Source: a virus. Taken from it: 64,000 bases of DNA. The notes below the pieces were generated by a model that did no database searches, was not told where the DNA came from, and was given only the letters and a program-made list of their open reading frames with translations. Shown here in pieces: positions 8,601 through 17,133 of this stretch; within the stretch, counting starts at the first letter, position 1; every line of letters begins with the position of its first letter. Both the position numbers and the translations under genes were made by a program. The DNA lies in the IMG/VR virus record IMGVR_UViG_3300037153_000881, positions 18,709 to 82,708 of that record, one strand, 5' to 3'.

Positions 8601-9068
8601 CTATCCAGGCTCGTGCGGGGTGGTCGTCTCGCGCAGCAGCCAGCTCTGGTACACGCGTGGGCCGCCAGGCGCGATATCGGCGGGCTCTTCGGCCACGCCG
8701 CGCTTGACGTAGATGTGGCCCTCGCTGTCGCGCACGTCGTGCACCTCGTCACCGGCCTGCAGCGGATCGCCATAGGCGACGAACAGGATCGGTCGATCGA
8801 CGAGCTCGGTGCCGTGGTCGGTGCGCACCAGGCGCGTGCTGGTCTGGTTGCCAGCCGCCTCGTACAGGCATGGCTGGTTCGGCACGGGCGTGCCGTAGGT
8901 CATCTCCGGCTGGTTGTAGTCGTCGAGCCCGTCAGGATCCTCCGGGACCTGGCCGCTGTCGAGGACGTCGACCACCGGCACGCGCGTGTAGCGATGACGC
9001 AGGTAGCGCGTGATGCGGTGACGGGCGAAGGTGTTCCTGGGGAACACCGGACGATTGTCCCGCCACAC
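8601..9068 (-). CDS. Head-closure / neck protein
   Basis: About 155 aa from GTG at 9068; the frame is open to 9206 but that part overlaps the XRE gene, so the start is uncertain (GTG 9047 is another choice). The beta-rich middle (RPILFVAYGDPLQAGDEVHD) and PVPNQPCLYEA resemble SPP1 gp16-type stoppers, which close the head after packaging. It ends 11 nt before the gp10-like gene. Confidence 0.6.
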   Translation of the reverse strand: MWRDNRPVFPRNTFARHRITRYLRHRYTRVPVVDVLDSGQVPEDPDGLDDYNQPEMTYGTPVPNQPCLYEAAGNQTSTRLVRTDHGTELVDRPILFVAYGDPLQAGDEVHDVRDSEGHIYVKRGVAEEPADIAPGGPRVYQSWLLRETTTPHEPG

Positions 9069-9150
9069 TTTCGGAAGCGCCAAGCTCCAGGCCGGCGTCC
9101 GCGTGTGGTCCCAGCGGCCGCGGCACCGGCAACTGCCGGTCGCACATGCC

Positions 9151-9558
9151 TCAGTAGGCTGTCTCGGGAACCTGTTCCCGGCGTCGGCCGTGCTCGCGGT
9201 GGACACGCTCGAGCTTGAGCGCGGCGACCACGCGCAGCATGGTCAGCAGCTCGTCCTGCTCCGCCGGCGGCAGCTGGGCCACGTAGCCATTCAGCTCGAG
9301 CAGCCGCTCTGGCCAGGCCGTCGCCTCGGGCAACTCGCCCTCGCCCTGCTCGCCGATCAGCACACTGACGCGACTGCCGAGCGCGACGGCGAGCGCCTGC
9401 AGCGTCTGAAGCGTCGGCGATCGCTCGTCGGCCTCGTAACTGGAGATGCTCGACTGGGGCTTGTCGATCAGCACGGCGAGCTCGCTCTGCTTGAGCCCAC
9501 GCTGCTGGCGTAGATACTTGAGTCGCTGGCCGAACGTGCGCGGCCCGTTGGCGATCAT
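9151..9558 (-). CDS. XRE-family transcriptional regulator inside virion operon
   Basis: 135 aa. Residues 8-65 form a classic HTH_3 domain (RLKYLRQQRGLKQSELAVLI, then QSSISSYEADERSPTLQTLQ). The C-terminal half is helical, probably for dimerisation. Such proteins bind palindromic operators. A perfect 8-3-8 palindrome starts 5 nt upstream of the ATG, overlapping the ribosome-binding region, which predicts autorepression. Unusual for a regulator: it sits between structural genes, preceded by a roughly 600-bp non-coding gap that could carry its own promoter. Confidence 0.85.
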   Translation of the reverse strand: MIANGPRTFGQRLKYLRQQRGLKQSELAVLIDKPQSSISSYEADERSPTLQTLQALAVALGSRVSVLIGEQGEGELPEATAWPERLLELNGYVAQLPPAEQDELLTMLRVVAALKLERVHREHGRRREQVPETAY

Positions 9559-9562
9559 ACGA

Positions 9563-9581
9563 ATATCGTCCCAGACGATAT
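9563..9581. promoter_or_regulatory. Palindromic operator of the XRE gene
   Basis: ATATCGTC (9563-9570), CCA, GACGATAT (9574-9581) is a perfect 8-bp inverted repeat with a 3-bp centre, 5-23 nt upstream of the regulator start codon. Position and symmetry fit an operator for a dimeric HTH protein. Confidence 0.7.
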
Positions 9582-10168
9582 CACGTACTCAGATATTGCC
9601 TGTGGAACGCCTGGGCGAACGCCGTGGCGCCGCAGATGACAGCCGCGTGATGTGTCCGAGTTGTACTGAATATGCCTGCTCCTCGGGCTTTTGCGGGTGT
9701 CCCGAGAGTCGCTCCAGGGGAACTATCTTCGGTTGTGCGGGATAGTGGGGGGCGATAAACTCCCCGGTCGCGACACCCTGGTGCGGCCCGTACCCGGACA
9801 AGGTCCAAGTCGCGGAGGGCGACGCTGCCGGGCAGCGTTAGGAGCTACCCGACAGCGCCTTTTCGGGACGGGCGGGCCAACCCAGCGGTCTCAACTACAG
9901 ACCCCTGTGAACGCCCGTTCCGGAATCGAAGCCTATCAGTCTGCACACTAAGTGTGCGACTGAGAATGGTGCCGGAGTTCGCACCGTTTTCCTCACGAAT
10001 CGACCACAGTCAGGTTTCGGGCGTCGTGAGTAATAGAACAGAATTTCTGTTTTTACTCTCATTTTCTGCCAAGGCGCTGCTCCTAAAGAGGCCGGCCTTC
10101 TTAACAGAAATTCCCTCCAAGAACTCTTTGAAAAAACGGGGCTAAACCATGCCGGAAGAACGTATGTT
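9582..10168. other. 587-bp non-coding regulatory gap in virion operon
   Basis: No convincing gene on either strand. It is locally AT-rich at 9995-10150 and holds several perfect symmetric elements: GCACACT-A-AGTGTGC (9943-9957), AACAGAA-T-TTCTGTT (10037-10051) and AGAAC-GTAT-GTTCT (10157-10170), plus a GGGGGGCGATAAACTCCCC hairpin near 9750. Best read as the control region for the XRE gene, possibly with a structured transcript. The 86-codon plus-strand open frame at 9691-9951 has no protein-like features. Confidence 0.5.
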
Positions 10169-10570
10169 CTAGCTGGAGCGCGTCACGTCGGCGCGGAAGG
10201 TGAGCGTCCCGGAGGCCACCGTCCACACCTCGCCCGTCGGTTCCCGCCACTGCACGTCGATCTGCACCGGCGAGTCCAGCGGCGGCAGCACGGCGCTCGC
10301 CGCGGGCGTGAGCTGCACCCTCAGCACGCCTGGGCTCGGGTTGGTGATCACGCCCTGGTCGCTGCCAAGCTGCGTCACCTGGAACAGCGCTTCCGTGTCG
10401 TCGACGGCGTTCCGCCACCACTTGCCGGTGCACCACCACTGGCCCTCGCTGAGATCGGCGAGCGCGCCCTGGCGCGCCACGGTGATCTCGAAGACGACCG
10501 TGTCGCCGCGAAAACACGCGTCGTCGATCTCGGCGATCTCGGGCGGCAGCGCGTAGCCGGATCCAGTCAT
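10169..10570 (-). CDS. Hypothetical beta-rich virion protein
   Basis: 133 aa. Sequence contains IAEIDDACFRGDTVVFEITV, WWCTGKWWRNAVDD, and a C-terminal VQIDVQWREPTGEVWTVASG, an Ig/BppU-like beta-sandwich pattern seen in phage proteins accompanying fibres. ATG overlaps the previous stop (ATGA). It follows the collagen-like fibre gene in transcription order and may be a fibre-associated or decoration protein. Confidence 0.6.
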   Translation of the reverse strand: MTGSGYALPPEIAEIDDACFRGDTVVFEITVARQGALADLSEGQWWCTGKWWRNAVDDTEALFQVTQLGSDQGVITNPSPGVLRVQLTPAASAVLPPLDSPVQIDVQWREPTGEVWTVASGTLTFRADVTRSS

Positions 10571-10740
10571 CGGACCGGGATCTGCGAAACCGTCGTCGTC
10601 GGTCCCAATCGGCGGTAGGTCGAGACCGGCTGGCCCGCGGTTGGGCCAGGGCCTGGACCAGGTCCGACGCTCAGCTGCATCGGGCTGGCTGGCACGACCG
10701 CGCCGAGCTGTGTGAGCGGCGTGCCCAGGATGGACGTCAT
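10567..10740 (-). CDS. 57-aa Gly/Pro-rich protein
   Basis: 57 aa, overlapping the fibre gene stop (TGATG) and the next start (ATGA). Contains a GPGPGPGPT stretch. Too short for a fold call. The tight coupling on both sides is the main evidence for it being real. Confidence 0.5.
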   Translation of the reverse strand: MTSILGTPLTQLGAVVPASPMQLSVGPGPGPGPTAGQPVSTYRRLGPTTTVSQIPVR

Positions 10741-13214
10741 CAGCCGGTCTGCTCGACGAGGAGGTGGCGCAGCGTAGTGACGCCAGTCATCGTTCCACCA
10801 CTCGTGTTCCATCGGCCGCGAATGGTGTGTGACCCGGCTGCCACGTCGGTCCAGATGGCAAAGATGGTCGCGGCTGTACGGCCGTTGGTGGATGGCATGC
10901 GCGTGCTGATCTGACCCTTCTCGGCTGTTGCGTCCAACTGCAACGCGATATTCAGATCGTTGGACAGCGTTGAGTGGCTGAGCGTGATACTCAGCCACGC
11001 GACCAGGGTGCACGTCGCGGCGGGATTGACCGTGACGGTCATGTCCGGAATGTCGGCATAGGTCGCGGAGGTGGTCGATGGCCCTGATTGCACGCCTTCG
11101 GCAGAGCCGACGATGCGTACGCCAATCGACCCTTGCGGTCCTTGCAGTCCCTGCGGGCCGGCCGGACCCTGAATGCCCTGCGGCCCCTGCGCCCCGGCCG
11201 TCCCGGCCGCGCCCTGCGGTCCCGTGTCGCCTTTGGCACCCGCGATGCCTACATCCCCCTTCGGCCCCTGCGGTCCCTGGAGGCCATCCGCGCCGGCTGG
11301 GCCCTGTGCCCCCTGCGGCCCCTGCGCGCCGCTGGCGCCCACATCCCCCTTTGGGCCCTGCGCACCCGCCGGGCCGACGTCGCCTTGCGGACCTGGCGGA
11401 CCCGCCGGACCCTGCGCGCCGATCGGCCCCGCTGGACCCTGTGGCCCGGCCACACCCGTCGCCCCATCCACGCCCGGCGCACCGACCGGGCCACTCGCTC
11501 CGACCCCGCCCACCGGCCCCCGAATGTTGGTCGAGGTCTGATTCCAGCCCGACGGTCCCGTCTCCGGGTTGTCGAACGACCAGAGCTGACCGTCGTCCTG
11601 GACGTACATGTCGCCAGGTCGCCCCAGCGTGGGCAGTGGCGCGCCACTGCCCGTGTACCACTGCGGAACGGGCGAGCCCTCGGCCAGGATGCTCAGGATG
11701 GCGTCCGCGCCGCTGTTGGGCGAGGCCCCAAGCCCGTCGAGGACGCTGACGGTGTACTCGAAGTAGGTGCCCTGATCCACGGGCGGCTGCATCACTTCGT
11801 ACTTGACCCAGCGCGTCGAGTCGGTCTTCTGCTGCAAGCGGATGTTGTCGCCGACCTCGACCGCGCGCAGCTCGGCGCTGAGATCGACGTTGCTCACGTT
11901 GTTGTCGTCGACCCAGAGCTTCGTCGCACTCAACCAGTCGACCGTGTCCGTGCGCACCTGCATGTTGTTGGGCGGAGTGGTGTTCTGGCTGTTCCAGGTC
12001 CACGTGCTGGTGTAGATCGCGTTCGCGTCGCCCGGTGGCCCCTGCTGGCCTTGCGGCCCGGCCGGGCCGGGGTCGCCCTGCGGCCCAGCGACACCGTCCG
12101 CTCCCGTCGGCCCCACCGCGCCTGGTGCACCGGGCGGTCCGATTGGGCCGGGGTCGCCTTGCGGTCCCTGTTGGCCAACTGGCCCCTGGAGCCCCGCGTC
12201 GCCCTTCGGTCCAGCCACGCCAGCAGCACCCTCTGGGCCAGCCGGGCCAACCGCTCCAGGCGGACCCTCTGGGCCGGCCGGACCTTCGGCGCCTTGCGGT
12301 CCAGCTGGGCCCTGCGGGCCGGGCGCGCCTGGCTGACCCGCCGACACGAACAGGTCCCAGTGGTTGGGATCGTCCTCCGGCTCGGCCGGCGCCGGCGCGG
12401 CAACGTCCATGATGCACACGTAGGCGCACCCGTTGTCGCAGGTCGCGATGTCGTTGACCGCATAGCTCGTGTTGGCGTCCCACAGCCCACGCCAGACGCG
12501 CTCTGGTCCGACCGGCCCCATCGGTCCGGGTGGGCCCTGAGCGCCCATGGGCCCTTGCGGGCCCGGCAGCCCCGTCGGTCCGGGCGTCGGCAGCGTGGGC
12601 TGGTAATCGGCCGGGATCGCGCCGACGACCAGGCTGACGTTGTCGAACGAGAAGTCGAACTGGCCCATGCCTGCCAGCACGACCGTGACGCCCACGGGCG
12701 GGCCGGCCGGGATCGAGCCCAGCAGCCGCACGATCTGCCAGTCATCGGTGCCATCGAGCGGCTGGGGCAGCGTGAAGCCGAACGCGCCGATGACGCCGAC
12801 GACGGCCTGCACCTGCGCGCCGAGGGGTGCGCTGACCAGGAACGACAGCGACACGTCAGTGCCGTTCAGCGCGCACACCGACGGGTCGATCGTCTGCGCC
12901 AGCAGATTGGCCGCGGCGCTGGTGCCGTGCAACCTGGCAGCCGACGCCGAGCCGGCTGGCGCGGTCGAGGCTTCCTGTTCGACACTGGCGACCTCGCCGT
13001 TGGCGTTGGCCATCAGGAACCAGCCGGTGGCGGTCTCCTGGTCGCTCTGATCGAACGGGCCTGGGCCGAGCGGCCAGTCCTCGAAGCCGCCGTTCTGCAG
13101 CAGATTCGGCCGCGGCATGTCGAAGTTGACCGCCTCGTTGGAGACGCGTTGCACGGCTGCCGGCTGCGTGCCGGGCACCATGGGTGTCGCGCCGAACGCT
13201 TCGATGACCGTCAT
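10740..13214 (-). CDS. Collagen-like virion fibre with carbohydrate-binding-like module
   Basis: 824 aa from ATG at 13214, chosen because it lies just after the preceding stop. The N-terminal part (about 12600-13130) is a jelly-roll-like beta domain with [17 protein letters not shown] and [11 protein letters not shown], as in carbohydrate-binding modules. Three Gly-X-Y collagen runs follow at about 12490-12590, 12025-12345 and 11125-11515. Run 1 is followed by a CBM5/12-like segment ([20 protein letters not shown]), run 2 by a roughly 165-aa spacer, and run 3 by a beta-rich head (to 10743) that probably trimerises. It is placed among head and neck genes rather than after the tape measure, so a head fibre is possible. 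Confidence 0.85.
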   Translation of the reverse strand: MTVIEAFGATPMVPGTQPAAVQRVSNEAVNFDMPRPNLLQNGGFEDWPLGPGPFDQSDQETATGWFLMANANGEVASVEQEASTAPAGSASAARLHGTSAAANLLAQTIDPSVCALNGTDVSLSFLVSAPLGAQVQAVVGVIGAFGFTLPQPLDGTDDWQIVRLLGSIPAGPPVGVTVVLAGMGQFDFSFDNVSLVVGAIPADYQPTLPTPGPTGLPGPQGPMGAQGPPGPMGPVGPERVWRGLWDANTSYAVNDIATCDNGCAYVCIMDVAAPAPAEPEDDPNHWDLFVSAGQPGAPGPQGPAGPQGAEGPAGPEGPPGAVGPAGPEGAAGVAGPKGDAGLQGPVGQQGPQGDPGPIGPPGAPGAVGPTGADGVAGPQGDPGPAGPQGQQGPPGDANAIYTSTWTWNSQNTTPPNNMQVRTDTVDWLSATKLWVDDNNVSNVDLSAELRAVEVGDNIRLQQKTDSTRWVKYEVMQPPVDQGTYFEYTVSVLDGLGASPNSGADAILSILAEGSPVPQWYTGSGAPLPTLGRPGDMYVQDDGQLWSFDNPETGPSGWNQTSTNIRGPVGGVGASGPVGAPGVDGATGVAGPQGPAGPIGAQGPAGPPGPQGDVGPAGAQGPKGDVGASGAQGPQGAQGPAGADGLQGPQGPKGDVGIAGAKGDTGPQGAAGTAGAQGPQGIQGPAGPQGLQGPQGSIGVRIVGSAEGVQSGPSTTSATYADIPDMTVTVNPAATCTLVAWLSITLSHSTLSNDLNIALQLDATAEKGQISTRMPSTNGRTAATIFAIWTDVAAGSHTIRGRWNTSGGTMTGVTTLRHLLVEQTG

Positions 13215-13218
13215 GACG

Positions 13219-13764
13219 TCATGGCCCCGTCGTGGCGTAGCTGATGACCACCCGCTCGCTGCCGCTGAAGCCCCCCGCAAAGGTGACGGTCTTGTCCGTG
13301 ACCGAGTAATGACCCGCCGCGCGTGACTGGATCACTCCGTTGCGCGAGACCATGAACACCGGGTTGGGCGTCATGCTCAGCGTCACCTGGTTGGCCCCAC
13401 CAGTGGGCAGGAACTCCTCGAGCTGGATGCTGAGCGTGGCGACCTGCAGCAACGCGCTCAGCCCATCGTGGGTCAGAACCGCCGCGATGCTGGTGCCCGA
13501 GGCCCAGGCGCGCGCGGTGCGAACGCCGCGAAACGGCTCGGCCGCCCGCTCGACGCCGAGCGTGGCGGTGCCCTGCCCGGCCGTGACGCGCAGGACTTCC
13601 CAGGGCCCGTTCGTCGCGTCGCTGAACAGCACGGCGCGGTACACGCCGCTGCCAGGCCACGCTGACGCGTCGGCGGCCTGGATCGGAATCACGGTCGTGC
13701 TGGCGTCGATCGCGGCGCTGAGCGTGCTCTGCAGCCCGTTGCCGGCCAGCACTTCCATCGTCAT
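13219..13764 (-). CDS. Hypothetical virion protein upstream of the fibre gene
   Basis: 181 aa. Contains [20 protein letters not shown] and [20 protein letters not shown], a short beta module common in phage fibre/baseplate proteins, and a C-terminal [20 protein letters not shown] domain of the type that ends phage structural proteins with a predicted beta sandwich. It precedes the collagen-like fibre by 4 nt and may anchor it. Confidence 0.65.
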   Translation of the reverse strand: MTMEVLAGNGLQSTLSAAIDASTTVIPIQAADASAWPGSGVYRAVLFSDATNGPWEVLRVTAGQGTATLGVERAAEPFRGVRTARAWASGTSIAAVLTHDGLSALLQVATLSIQLEEFLPTGGANQVTLSMTPNPVFMVSRNGVIQSRAAGHYSVTDKTVTFAGGFSGSERVVISYATTGP

Positions 13765-13776
13765 GACGCGACCTGA

Positions 13777-14247
13777 CTACCCCCAGCTGGGGCCCACGGG
13801 CGGGCGGCTGTACCCCGGCCGGACATCGCCGCGGCCACCGGCGGCGAGCACCATTGCCGGCGGCAGCACGCTTTCGGGCAGCGTGTCCGGGATCGTGCTG
13901 ATCGCGCCGAGCTCCTCGAGCGCCTGGGATCGCAGGAAGCTGTAGAGCGCGTTCAGATCCTTGGGCACGAGCGTGACCGCGTACTGCGCGAAGCGCTCGC
14001 TGGCGATCTGCGTCAGGCGCAGCGCCAGGCGGGCGGCTGTCAGATAGATGGTCGCCAGACGCACGTGGGCGCGATCGGCTGGATCGGTGTGGACCAGCGC
14101 GTCGGGGTCGATCGCGAGCACCTCCGCCTCCGCGGCGCCCTGGTAGACGTCGCGGTGGATGATGTCGTCTGGCAGCTCGTCTGGACCGAGATCCGGGCTC
14201 AGTGCCGCCCGAACCTCGGGATAGTCGGCGGGCGTCAGAATAGACAC
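13777..14247 (-). CDS. Head-tail connector (HK97 gp6-like)
   Basis: 156 aa. Begins MSILTPADYPEVRAALSPDL, followed by a run of helices (VRLATIYLTAARLALRLTQI), the layout of gp6/gp15-type adaptor proteins that bind the portal. It follows the capsid genes in the operon, as expected. Confidence 0.7.
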   Translation of the reverse strand: MSILTPADYPEVRAALSPDLGPDELPDDIIHRDVYQGAAEAEVLAIDPDALVHTDPADRAHVRLATIYLTAARLALRLTQIASERFAQYAVTLVPKDLNALYSFLRSQALEELGAISTIPDTLPESVLPPAMVLAAGGRGDVRPGYSRPPVGPSWG

Positions 14248-14296
14248 GCCTGGAATCCTGGGTAATCCCCTGGCGTCAGAAGATCAGTCGGCACGG

Positions 14297-14836
14297 TCAG
14301 GCCGGCCGCTCTACCTCGGACGCAGACGGGACGTACGCCCCTGTCGGAGTAAGTTCGGTCGGGCGACCTGACAACCGCCGTTCGACTGCCGCGATCTCCC
14401 CAGCATCGAAGAGATCGGGGTCCAACGTTCGGCCCAATGGAATTGGCCGGCCTGGCTGAGCAGCGGCGGAATCGCCAGTTTCGATCCCCGTATTCACGGG
14501 GTAGCGCGGATTGGGGATCTCGACCTCTTGCCCATCGCGCATGACCTTGACCGTGCGCCTGGGCTCGGGAACTTCGACGATCAACCCCTGCATCAGCAAC
14601 TGGTTGACTTGCCCGGTTCGGTAGACGAAGTCGGGTGTTGGACCAGCAATAAACGCCTCGCCACCGGGATGCATCGGATCGCGCTCAAAGAGCACGACGC
14701 GATCGTCGGTTCGTCCTGACACCGCCCAGAACACGTTCGCCTGCCAGCGGTCGAGCTGGGATTCTGCGACGCCGCGCGAGCGGGCGCGTTCCCGCTCACG
14801 ATCGTCTACTTTGCCTTTGCTGTTCGATTCAGCCAT
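14297..14836 (-). CDS. Hypothetical capsid-region protein A (paralogous pair)
   Basis: 179 aa. The centre contains RVVLFERDPMHPGGEAF then FVYRTGQVNQLLMQGLIVEV. The upstream neighbour (14846-15304) has the matching NRVALYERDPAHPNGEAF followed by a similar helix. The two genes therefore share a roughly 45-residue domain and look like a tandem duplication. Expressed between major capsid and connector genes; possible capsid decoration or assembly role. Confidence 0.6.
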   Translation of the reverse strand: MAESNSKGKVDDRERERARSRGVAESQLDRWQANVFWAVSGRTDDRVVLFERDPMHPGGEAFIAGPTPDFVYRTGQVNQLLMQGLIVEVPEPRRTVKVMRDGQEVEIPNPRYPVNTGIETGDSAAAQPGRPIPLGRTLDPDLFDAGEIAAVERRLSGRPTELTPTGAYVPSASEVERPA

Positions 14837-14845
14837 CGAGCACGC

Positions 14846-15304
14846 CTATTTGCTGCCTGCTTCGCGCAGGATGCCTGCCCGAAGACGCGCCTCGACCGCA
14901 GCTGTGCGAGCCACTTCGACCTGGTGGCCTGGGCCGACAAACGCTTCACCGTTGGGATGCGCTGGATCGCGTTCGTACAGTGCGACCCGATTCGCGTCAG
15001 TGCCCGTCAGTGCCGACTCGACCGTGATCGTCTTGGCTGCGGCTGCCGCTTCTTCTTTGCCCTCGGTCCTGGAGTTCGCCTTTTCGTGATCGTCAGCGGT
15101 GCTCTTATCCTCCTCGGCCGGCGGACCACCAGCTGCCTGCGGCAACGGCGGGTGCATGACGGTCGACCCTTCTGCGGGAACAGGCTGCGGTTCTGTCGTT
15201 ACGGTCGCCATCGTCGCGCCAGGAGCCGGCGTCGGCGCCGGCGCGGATGCAGTCTTCGCGGTTGTCGTGGATGACGACGACCCGGAGCTCGTGGATTCAG
15301 CCAT
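14846..15304 (-). CDS. Hypothetical capsid-region protein B (paralogous pair)
   Basis: 152 aa. The N-terminal half is a Ser/Thr/Pro/Ala-rich low-complexity segment and the C-terminal half carries the shared RVALYERDPAHPNGEAF motif and helix (ARTAAVEARLRAGILREA). It follows the major capsid gene. Function unknown; the flexible N-terminus plus small folded domain would suit a capsid surface protein. Confidence 0.6.
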   Translation of the reverse strand: MAESTSSGSSSSTTTAKTASAPAPTPAPGATMATVTTEPQPVPAEGSTVMHPPLPQAAGGPPAEEDKSTADDHEKANSRTEGKEEAAAAAKTITVESALTGTDANRVALYERDPAHPNGEAFVGPGHQVEVARTAAVEARLRAGILREAGSK

Positions 15305-15338
15305 GCTTATCAGTCCTCCCTCGTGGTGGACGTATGCG

Positions 15339-16646
15339 TCAGGCAGCGATGTTCAGGATGCGAGCCGCGTTCGGATCGATGATCCCGTAGCCCTCGACCT
15401 CGGTCATGGTCAGCAGCTGCGTCTGGTTGTTAATGAACCGGTCCACCTCGGACACGTTGCCACCCACTTCGGTCACGCGTTCGAGCGAGCCGCTGGATTG
15501 GAGCGCGACCAGCTTGGATGCCGGCGCATCTGCCGTGACGCCGTATTCCATCGCGATGTTCAGCTGATTGGCGAGCGGCGTGATCGTGCCGAGCGCGTTC
15601 GCCGGAAGCATCGCGTAGGGAGTCTGGACGCCAACCGACACCGGCAGGAGCAACAGCTGCATCACCGCGGCTTCTTGGCCGAGGACGATGTCCGGCTGGT
15701 ACGTCAAGGCAAACCGGAGCTTGAATGTCAGCCACGACTGAAGCGTCAGCGTGCCTGCGGTCGAACCAGGGTGCAGTGCGGTCTGATTCAGGACCAGGGC
15801 TGACGTGTTCGCGTTGCCGTCGCCGTTGATGATCGTGTTCAGCGCGATCGTGACCTTGTCGGCCTCGGCCTGAACAGCCATACGCGCGATGATGAACGCG
15901 ATCCGGTCGATACGCTGACGCCGAAGCTGCTCGTACGTCGCCTGGAGCGCACGCCCAAACTTGTAGATCCGCAGCGTGTGCTCACCAGTGACGAGCGAGG
16001 TGCGGGGGATCTCGGTGCCTTCAGCGATGCGCTTCATGCGATACGCGTCAGTCCCGAAGTCATCCGTGATGTACAGCGTGCGGTAGGCGTCGCTGTCGAT
16101 CGCCGTGGTGCGAGCCACCAGGCGCTCGAGCGGGATTGGCGGCACCAGGCGCTTCGCCCGAATCTCCGGGTTGTCGTACCAGGGATTGACCAACGAACCG
16201 AGCGCCGCGTCGCCAGACATCAGCACGGCGCGCGTTTGCGATCCAGGAAGATCCTCGATCTGGGTCATCGCCAGACGAGCTTGCTCGACTGGATCCAGAC
16301 GCTGTGCGCGACGCCACACCCGCGCCATGAACTCTGGCATCAGGGCGCGACGCTCTGGCGCGGCGAGGCACTCCTGCCAGGTTGACGCGTGGAGCCCGAG
16401 CTCCGGCACGGGCGCGAGCACAATGCCGCTCGCACGGACCAAACGCTCGAATGCGTCGAGCGCCCGATCCTCGGCAGATTCACGTTCAGCCGTAGGATCG
16501 ACGTTTTCGAGATACTGGGAGAGATTCATGCCGCGCTCAGCGGCTTCGCGATAGAGACGCGATCCGTTGTTCCCGAGAACACGGATCGTGTCTTCAGGCG
16601 ATTGTCGCCGGATCTGAACGGTCGCCGGCGAAAGGGTTGTTTCCAC
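15339..16646 (-). CDS. Major capsid protein
   Basis: 435 aa, among the longest genes after the protease and the normal next gene. Features of the HK97-fold class: an N-terminal helical arm (residues 1-170, rich in charged helices), then RTLYITDDFGTDAYRMKRIA, a long spine-helix region (LQATYEQLRRQRIDRIAFII, MAVQAEADKVTIALNTIING), and a C-terminal beta P-domain (NVSEVDRFINNQTQLLTMTE). It has decoration and protease genes upstream in transcription. The N-terminal arm may be a cleaved delta-like domain. Confidence 0.85.
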   Translation of the reverse strand: METTLSPATVQIRRQSPEDTIRVLGNNGSRLYREAAERGMNLSQYLENVDPTAERESAEDRALDAFERLVRASGIVLAPVPELGLHASTWQECLAAPERRALMPEFMARVWRRAQRLDPVEQARLAMTQIEDLPGSQTRAVLMSGDAALGSLVNPWYDNPEIRAKRLVPPIPLERLVARTTAIDSDAYRTLYITDDFGTDAYRMKRIAEGTEIPRTSLVTGEHTLRIYKFGRALQATYEQLRRQRIDRIAFIIARMAVQAEADKVTIALNTIINGDGNANTSALVLNQTALHPGSTAGTLTLQSWLTFKLRFALTYQPDIVLGQEAAVMQLLLLPVSVGVQTPYAMLPANALGTITPLANQLNIAMEYGVTADAPASKLVALQSSGSLERVTEVGGNVSEVDRFINNQTQLLTMTEVEGYGIIDPNAARILNIAA

Positions 16647-16666
16647 GTGTGGTTCTCCTTTCCGGC

Positions 16667-17107
16667 CTAGCCGCCCAGGTCTACGACGACCTTCGTCATG
16701 TCCACGTTGTCCCAGGCAATCGGCGCCATCTTCGCGAGCTCAGCCGCCGTAGCGCTGTTCACGTCGCGGATGTAGCCCTTGGCCGCGGCCGCACCGAGCG
16801 CCCCAACCTGCCTGAGACCTGGGGTCACGGTCGCCGCGTTGCCAGCCGGCAGCGTGCAATTGCCCTTGTTTTGAATCGTGCACGCGCCGTCAGCTTCGAC
16901 CTTCAGGAGCTTGCCGACGATGGCGTCCCCGTCGGCGCACAGCCCCACGACGTCGGTGCCAGCCGCGAACGTCACGGCCAGACCTACCGACACCGAACCG
17001 CCTGGTGCCGTCGCGCTGAAAACAATCGTTGTGCCGTCAGCCCAGAACGTCTGCGCGTTGTAACGCTGATCGTCAAAGCCGATGGCAAGTCGGCCAGTAG
17101 CAGGCAT
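16667..17107 (-). CDS. Capsid decoration protein-like
   Basis: 146 aa, between protease/scaffold and major capsid genes. A beta-rich core (TTIVFSATAPGGSVSVGLAV, DGDAIVGKLLKVEADGACTI) with a C-terminal helix resembles small decoration or cement proteins that many phages encode here. No diagnostic residues. Confidence 0.6.
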   Translation of the reverse strand: MPATGRLAIGFDDQRYNAQTFWADGTTIVFSATAPGGSVSVGLAVTFAAGTDVVGLCADGDAIVGKLLKVEADGACTIQNKGNCTLPAGNAATVTPGLRQVGALGAAAAKGYIRDVNSATAAELAKMAPIAWDNVDMTKVVVDLGG

Positions 17108-17133
17108 GGGCTACCTCTCCTCTCTCTCGGCTT

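Noticed and set aside
9691-9951. 86-codon plus-strand frame in the XRE control gap
   Set aside because: Composition random, no ribosome site, no coupling to a neighbour.
10567-12483. 638-codon minus-strand frame and a 718-codon plus-strand frame over the fibre gene
   Set aside because: Both are out-of-frame readings of collagen-like Gly-X-Y DNA; only the last 57 codons (10567-10740) are protein-like.
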